The position numbers and the translations under genes are program-made. 10,503 nt of DNA from positions 1-10,503 of the forward strand of contig JABDQB010000195.1 of assembly GCA_013042495.1 (NCBI GenBank), read 5' to 3'. This document shows, piece after piece, positions 6,093 to 10,503 of the stretch. The notes below the pieces were generated by a model. The model was not told the DNA's origin and searched no databases. It saw only the letters and a program-made list of their open reading frames with translations. Position 1 is the first letter of the stretch. Every line of letters starts with the position of its first letter. Source of the stretch: Gemmatimonadota bacterium (lineage in GTDB: Bacteria > Gemmatimonadota > Gemmatimonadetes > Palauibacterales > Palauibacteraceae).

Positions 6093-8663
6093 CACGACGA
6101 TCAGGGCGAGGACGAACGCGAAATAGAGAGCGTTTCCGCTTTCCTCCAGCTCGCGCGACTCGCCGGCGAGCGCCGTTGAGCTTCCGGGGGGGAGCACTTC
6201 TGCGGCCGCCGCGTCGAGTGAGTCGATGGCCTGCCCGAGGGTCAGCCCTGGCTGCAGCGCTGCCGTGAGCGTGAACGACGGCACACGGTCGAAATGATTG
6301 AGCTGGCGTGGCCCGATCCCCTCGGTGACTTGTGCCACGGCGTCGAGGGACACCAGGGTGCCTTGCCGCCCGCGCAAATAGATGCCTGACATGTCTCCAG
6401 GAGTCGCTCGTTCACTCGGTTCGAGCTGCACGATGACGTCGTACAGCTTGTTTTCGCGGGTAAACGTGCTCACCCGCTGGCCTCCCAGAAGAGCCTGCAG
6501 CGCGTTCGATACGTCGGATATGGCGACCCCGGCATCTTCCGCCCGGTCCCGTTCGTAGCTCACGGTGAGCTCGGGTTTGTTGACCCGCAGGTTCGTATCG
6601 ACGTTGAGCAGCCCGGGGATCTGACGCGCGCGCGCCGTCATGCGATCCATGGCGACGGCCAGCGAGTCGAAGTCCGGATGTCGCACCACGTAGTTGACCG
6701 GGCTTCCAAAACCGATGGCAGCGGGAGCGCTGGCAAAGGCGAACAACCCGGGAATCCCGAACAACTGCGGCCGGATCTCGCCCAGCACCTCGTCCACGCT
6801 TCGCTCGCGGTCTGCCCAGTCCGCGAGACGCGCGAAAATGATGCCGCTGTTCACCCCCCCGAAGAAGCCCGTGATGCTGAAGTAGCTCACGACCTCGGGC
6901 ACGCGGGCGAGGATCTCATCCGCCTGTATCTGGTAGCCCTCCGTGTACTCGAGCGAGGATCCCTCGGGCGCCACCAGGAAGGTGATGATGGCGCCGCGAT
7001 CCTCGGGAGGCAGAAACTCTCGCTCGAGCTGTGTGAACGCAAAGACCGCCAGTAAGATAGACGCGACCCCAGCGCCCACGACGAACAACCGGTGGTGGAT
7101 CGCGATCCCAAGCGATCTCCGGTAGAGCGTCGCTATTCCCTCGAAAGCCCGCTCGAACACGAGGAACAGCTTTCCGTGTGCGGCGGGGACCCGCAGGATC
7201 TTCGCGCTCAGCATGGGCGTGAGACTGAGTGCAACGAAGCTCGACACGATCACGGCGCCGGCGAGCGCGATGCCAAACTCGTTGAACAAGCGTCCCGCCG
7301 TTCCCTGGAGAAAGGCGAGCGGTGTGAATACGGCGACCAGCGCCACCGTAGTGGCGATGACTGCGAACGCGATTTCCCGGGTTCCCTTCAACGCCGCGGA
7401 TTTCGGGTCCTCGCCGAGTTCCTCCTGATGCCGATAGGCGTTCTCCATCACGATGATGGCATCGTCCACCACAATCCCGATCCCCAGGATCAGGGCCAAC
7501 AGCGTGAAGTTGTTGATCGTGAAGCCGAGTGCGTACAGTACGGTGAAAGCGGCCATGATCGAGGTCGGGATGGCGAGCCCGGGGATGATGGTCGCCCTGA
7601 AGTTCCTCAGGAAGATGAAGATGATGAACACGACCAGGATACCGGCCAGCACGAGGGTCTCCTCGGCCTCCTGGATCGACCGCCGCACGAACAGGGCCTG
7701 GTCGAAGCCGATGTTGATGGCGATTCCGGGTGGAAGCGCGGCCTGGATGCCCGGGAGCTCGGCGCGGACCGCATCCGACACTTCAATCAAATTCGCCTTG
7801 GACTGCCGGACCACGCCGATCGCCACGGCGGACTCACCGTTGTAACGAAGCGACCAGCGATCGTTTTCGGCCCCGAGCTCGACTCGCGCCAGATCCTGGA
7901 GGCGAATCACCTGTCCGTCGGCACTGGACACCACCAGGGCGCCGAACTCATCCGGGGTCTTGAGCTCGCCGAGGGACCGGACCGTGAACTCCCGCCTCTC
8001 GGATTCGATCCGACCGGCCGGTACCTCGACATTCCGGGTACGGATCGCAGCGATCACGTCCTGGACGGTGAGCCCCCTGGCCGCCAGTTCTCGCGATTCG
8101 AGCCACACCCGCATCGAGTAACGACGTTCCCCGGCGATCTGGGCCCGTCCGACTCCCGGAAGGGACTGCAGTCGGCGTTTGACGACGCGGTCCGCGATGT
8201 CCGACAGTTGCAGAAGATCGTAGTTGGAGCCCGAGACGGCCATCCACATGAAGGGCTGTGCGTCGGCTTCCTGCTTGGCGACTACCGGTTCCTGGATGTC
8301 CTGCGGCAGACGTCCACGAACGCGCGCCACCTTGTCCCGGACGTCCTGGGCTGCCAGTTCGAGGTCGCGGTCGAGGGTGAACTCGATCGTCACGTTGCTG
8401 CTCTGCTCACCGCTGGAGGAGGTCAGAGTCCGGACGCCAGGTAGCGTGCTGAGTTCCTCCTCGAGAATGTCGGTCACCGTGGTTTCCATCACGCGAGGGT
8501 TGGCGCCTCGCAGAAACACGGACACGGAGACGACAGGGGGGTCCACGTCCGGAAGCTCTCGCACCGAAAGCCGGGTGAAGCTCAAAAAGCCAAACAGGAC
8601 CAAAGCCGTCGCGACCATGCTCGTGAGCACGGGCCGGCGGATCGATGTATCTGAGAGTATCAA
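6090..8663 (-). CDS. RND efflux permease, N-terminal 857 residues (ends at in-frame TAA)
   Basis: This is the inner-membrane proton-driven pump of the operon; family members expel drugs, detergents or metabolites from the periplasm and inner leaflet. Visible in order are an LSDTSIRRPVLTSM amino end, TM1 (about 10-30), the first porter domain with PQDIQEPVV, a TM2-TM6 block, the TM4 motif GIGIVVDDAIIVMEN with Asp400 and Asp401 (equivalent to AcrB Asp407/Asp408), the LREFLPPEDRG-type region at the start of the second half (here EREFLPPEDRG), the second porter domain, and the start of TM8. It then stops at LALIVV. The start is TTG 8663: GCGAGG lies 5 bases upstream, a stop occurs 13 codons upstream in frame with no ATG or GTG between, and the protein begins exactly where relatives begin. 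On its own this part lacks TM9-TM12 and should not pump. Confidence 0.9.
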   Translation of the reverse strand: MILSDTSIRRPVLTSMVATALVLFGFLSFTRLSVRELPDVDPPVVSVSVFLRGANPRVMETTVTDILEEELSTLPGVRTLTSSSGEQSSNVTIEFTLDRDLELAAQDVRDKVARVRGRLPQDIQEPVVAKQEADAQPFMWMAVSGSNYDLLQLSDIADRVVKRRLQSLPGVGRAQIAGERRYSMRVWLESRELAARGLTVQDVIAAIRTRNVEVPAGRIESERREFTVRSLGELKTPDEFGALVVSSADGQVIRLQDLARVELGAENDRWSLRYNGESAVAIGVVRQSKANLIEVSDAVRAELPGIQAALPPGIAINIGFDQALFVRRSIQEAEETLVLAGILVVFIIFIFLRNFRATIIPGLAIPTSIMAAFTVLYALGFTINNFTLLALILGIGIVVDDAIIVMENAYRHQEELGEDPKSAALKGTREIAFAVIATTVALVAVFTPLAFLQGTAGRLFNEFGIALAGAVIVSSFVALSLTPMLSAKILRVPAAHGKLFLVFERAFEGIATLYRRSLGIAIHHRLFVVGAGVASILLAVFAFTQLEREFLPPEDRGAIITFLVAPEGSSLEYTEGYQIQADEILARVPEVVSYFSITGFFGGVNSGIIFARLADWADRERSVDEVLGEIRPQLFGIPGLFAFASAPAAIGFGSPVNYVVRHPDFDSLAVAMDRMTARARQIPGLLNVDTNLRVNKPELTVSYERDRAEDAGVAISDVSNALQALLGGQRVSTFTRENKLYDVIVQLEPSERATPGDMSGIYLRGRQGTLVSLDAVAQVTEGIGPRQLNHFDRVPSFTLTAALQPGLTLGQAIDSLDAAAAEVLPPGSSTALAGESRELEESGNALYFAFVLALIVV

Positions 8664-8814
8664 CGCAACCTCGCCACCAGTGAACCAGTCCTCCGTTCAG
8701 ACCTTGTTACAACACGCTCCGGTTTCGTTCCGTTGCGGTTGGCGCAGCGGAGACCAAGGATCGCAGGGAAGGGTTGGAAAGGGAAGATCCCGGTTTGCGG
8801 GTGAGAGCTCCGGC
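8664..8814. other. Intergenic region upstream of the efflux operon
   Basis: These 151 bases separate the ATPase stop from the TTG start of the pump and should hold any operon promoter. Toward the pump gene, the only promoter-like element is an extended -10-like TGTTGTAAC (about 8705-8713 on the plus strand), with no recognisable -35 box. A small odd palindrome TTGT-T-ACAA (8704-8712) overlaps it. No regulator gene is adjacent. No clear terminator with a T-run follows the ATPase gene. Confidence 0.3.
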
Positions 8815-10503
8815 TCAGCCCAGTTCGAGTTGGGCCTGCGCCGGCTCCTTCGACGGCGGGCTGCCGGGCTCCGGGGTCGCCGGGCGGTCGGGCCCGCGGA
8901 TCTCGCGATCTGGCGGCGCGGACTTCGGCTGACGGGGACTCTCAGCCCTGCCCGACGCCACGAGTTCAATGTCAGGCTCAATGCCCAGGTGGTCGAGCAC
9001 CAGCCGGTCCTGTGTGGTGACGATCACCTGCCGGTCGGCCGCGAGCTTCACGAGGAGGTCCCATACCTCTCGCGACCGCTCCTCGTCCAGATGCGTAAAG
9101 GGCTCGTCCACCAGCAGCGGGTGGCTGGTGCCGTCGCTCGCCAGGAAGTCTGCCGCGCCAAGGCGGATCGCCAGCAGAACGATGTGCTTCTCGCCGAAGC
9201 TCAGGGGAGGGGAGTCCAGCCTAAGGCTGCGTCCGGCCAGCTGAACGCGCGCCGACGCAAGGTCTCCGACCGCCTCGACCGGACCTAGCCGTCCTTCCGA
9301 AAGTTCGTCCAATCGCCGGTTCACGGCCCGGAGGAGTCGGTCCTGGTCCGTAGCTCTGAATTCCTCGTATGCGTCGCTCACGAGCTCCCAGGAGAATCGC
9401 CGAACGCTCACCTCCGACTCCGTTTCGGCGATCCGGTCCCGGAGATCCGAAAGCTCGCGCTCGAGGGCAAACACGTCCTCGGAAGCTCGACCCAGATCGA
9501 GAAGCTCTACGTTCAGCCGGGTGCCCTCCTCGCTAAGAGCGTTCCTTCGAAGGCGACGCTCATCGCGGGCCGCTTCAACTGCCGGAACGGTGGAATCCAC
9601 TCCCGGCGGGAGGCGTGGAGTGGAAGGCTGCTCTTCGAGGCGCAGTTGCAGCCGGGCCAGGGCCGTTCGCGCTTCTTCCCGTGCGGTCTCGAGCTGGCTT
9701 CGCACGTCGAGGCCGGGAGTATCGCCAGAAGATACGGGCTGCTCGAGAAGGCGGGCAGCGCGCTGGACGGCCTCGTCAACCCGCTCGCTCGCGTGGCCGA
9801 GAGCAACACGCGAATCCTCCTGCCGGCGGAAGCTCTTCCGGTGTCCCGGCATGCTTGCCAGCGTCAATGGCGGCTCGGGAAGCCCGGTCACGATCGCGTG
9901 CAGTCGCGATCGGACCGTGGCGAGTTCCTCCTCCAGCCGCCCCGATCGATCGGTCGCGCGGATTCCGGCCCAACCGCCTGACCGGGCCATCCAAACGCCC
10001 GCCGCCACGACCAGCAACCCGGCGACGGCCAGGGCGGCGCCAACGCTCCCGGAAACGGTTGCGGCGATGCCCCCGCCCCCAGCCACGAGCAAGGCACCGA
10101 GAACGGGAACCCGAGATCGCAATACCGGCGTGGAGTTGTCCGGCGCTCCCGCCAGATCCGTCCGCTCCGCTCCAAGGGCCGCCTCCTGCTCCCAGAGCAG
10201 CTCGGCCTGACCGACCCGGGCCTCGAAGTCCGTGGGATAGCGACCGCCGGCCTCCGCCTCGGTCGCCTCCGTCTCGGCCCGGGCGACCTCGGCTGCGGTC
10301 TCTTCGAGCCAGCGGATGGAATCGGACAGCGCGCCCAGACGTGCCTCGGCTTCCTTCTCCTCGGCGACCAGCGAGCGCCGCTCGGTGATCGGACGGTAGG
10401 CGGCTTCCAGGAGAGCAATCTCCGACTCCAGTCCATCCAGCGTCGTCCGGATTTCGCCGGATCTCGCCAGTAGCGGCCGCCGGTTCTCGCGGGCGCTCCG
10501 GGC
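8815..10503 (-). CDS. Partial coiled-coil ABC/SMC-type ATPase (Rad50/YhaN-like), N-terminus off-window
   Basis: The frame is open from the right edge, giving the last 562 residues of a larger protein. In order: Glu/Ala/Arg-rich coiled coil (about 1-115); a hydrophobic hairpin of two membrane-like segments (about 133-150 and 154-172) separated by a short Gly/Ser turn; a second long coiled coil (about 185-400); and a C-terminal ATPase lobe. The lobe has the signature-like LSFGEKHIVLLAIRL at 434-448, Walker B LLVDEP with Asp466 and Glu467, D-loop THLDEE, and the final strand QVIVTTQD (492-499), where the usual H-loop His is not seen. A Pro/Glu-rich tail of about 45 residues ends the protein. The Walker A lobe must lie off-window. 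A membrane-like hairpin between coiled coils is known in B. subtilis YhaN-type ATPases, which pair with an Mre11/SbcD-like nuclease (YhaO). A DNA-end-processing role is inference. Confidence 0.82.
   Translation of the reverse strand, partial: ARSARENRRPLLARSGEIRTTLDGLESEIALLEAAYRPITERRSLVAEEKEAEARLGALSDSIRWLEETAAEVARAETEATEAEAGGRYPTDFEARVGQAELLWEQEAALGAERTDLAGAPDNSTPVLRSRVPVLGALLVAGGGGIAATVSGSVGAALAVAGLLVVAAGVWMARSGGWAGIRATDRSGRLEEELATVRSRLHAIVTGLPEPPLTLASMPGHRKSFRRQEDSRVALGHASERVDEAVQRAARLLEQPVSSGDTPGLDVRSQLETAREEARTALARLQLRLEEQPSTPRLPPGVDSTVPAVEAARDERRLRRNALSEEGTRLNVELLDLGRASEDVFALERELSDLRDRIAETESEVSVRRFSWELVSDAYEEFRATDQDRLLRAVNRRLDELSEGRLGPVEAVGDLASARVQLAGRSLRLDSPPLSFGEKHIVLLAIRLGAADFLASDGTSHPLLVDEPFTHLDEERSREVWDLLVKLAADRQVIVTTQDRLVLDHLGIEPDIELVASGRAESPRQPKSAPPDREIRGPDRPATPEPGSPPSKEPAQAQLELG

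Larger units (their letters stand above)
5574..8663 (-). pseudogene. RND (HAE1-type) efflux pump gene interrupted by one in-frame TAA
   Basis: Read as one gene, the frame spans 1029 codons plus its own TGA. That is the normal length for a hydrophobe/amphiphile RND permease, with no missing or duplicated block. The only defect is codon 858 (TAA at 6090-6092), inside the eighth transmembrane helix, where relatives have an aromatic residue (VVYxVLAAQFES in many HAE1 pumps, VVF in AcrB). The proton-relay residues are divided between the two sides: Asp400/Asp401 before the stop and Lys913 after it. The two parts are also listed separately below. It could be a true inactivated gene, two cooperating half-proteins, or an assembly or sequencing error. 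Confidence 0.7.

Noticed and set aside
7092..8444. 450-codon open frame on the plus strand opposite the RND pump gene
   Set aside because: It is antisense to a clearly conserved pump sequence. Its product is a low-complexity mix rich in Asp, Arg, Gly and His with no recognisable motif, the usual shadow of GC-rich codon bias.
8704..8712. Small palindrome TTGT-T-ACAA before the efflux operon as an operator
   Set aside because: Arms of 4 bases are too short to distinguish from chance and no regulator gene is adjacent.
8224..9288. 354-codon plus-strand frame spanning the pump start, the gap and the ATPase 3' end
   Set aside because: It covers parts of two real genes on the other strand and their intergenic gap; its composition is that of a shadow frame with no motif.
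1..10503. Mobile elements, CRISPR arrays, tRNA or rRNA genes, toxin or defence systems
   Set aside because: No transposase or integrase motifs, terminal repeats, regularly spaced repeats, RNA-gene landmarks or defence-type gene sets were seen. The ATPase alone is not evidence of a defence system.

Overview
The window is a high-GC bacterial segment, almost entirely coding. It has two convergent blocks that meet at about 3029-3056. The plus-strand block carries a chorismate dehydratase of the futalosine menaquinone route, a single-stranded DNA-binding protein, a nucleoside-diphosphate-sugar-epimerase-like SDR protein and a CDP-alcohol phosphatidyltransferase. The minus-strand block carries a tripartite RND efflux operon and, upstream of it, the 3' part of a large coiled-coil ATPase that runs off the right edge. 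The menaquinone route, the tripartite Gram-negative-type pump, an outer-membrane-type lipoprotein adaptor and the gene style point to a diderm such as Gemmatimonadota or Acidobacteriota. That placement is a low-confidence inference, since no rRNA or other phylogenetic marker is present.

Plus strand: mqnA (8-829) is followed by a 118-base gap holding a short direct repeat just upstream of ssb (948-1334). An atypical SDR gene (about 1401-2450) follows and overlaps the CDP-alcohol phosphatidyltransferase gene (2441-3028), so those two look translationally coupled. The known or likely roles are quinone synthesis, DNA maintenance and phospholipid head-group synthesis. A GC-rich hairpin sits at the end of the last gene, at the convergent junction.

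Minus strand, read right to left: a partial Rad50/SMC/YhaN-like ATPase (8815-10503, N-terminus off-window), a 151-base gap, then an operon in the order RND pump, outer-membrane channel, lipoprotein adaptor. The pump and channel genes overlap by four bases, and the channel and adaptor genes are 13 bases apart. Pump, channel and adaptor together would form an inner-membrane to outer-membrane drug or metabolite efflux machine driven by the proton gradient.

The most notable observation is that the RND pump reading frame is cut by one in-frame TAA (6090-6092) inside a transmembrane helix. Both sides are otherwise perfectly aligned and full length, so the gene is a fresh pseudogene, a split gene or a sequencing error. 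Otherwise the window is ordinary chromosomal housekeeping and efflux DNA. I see no mobile element, CRISPR array, RNA gene or clear undescribed system.
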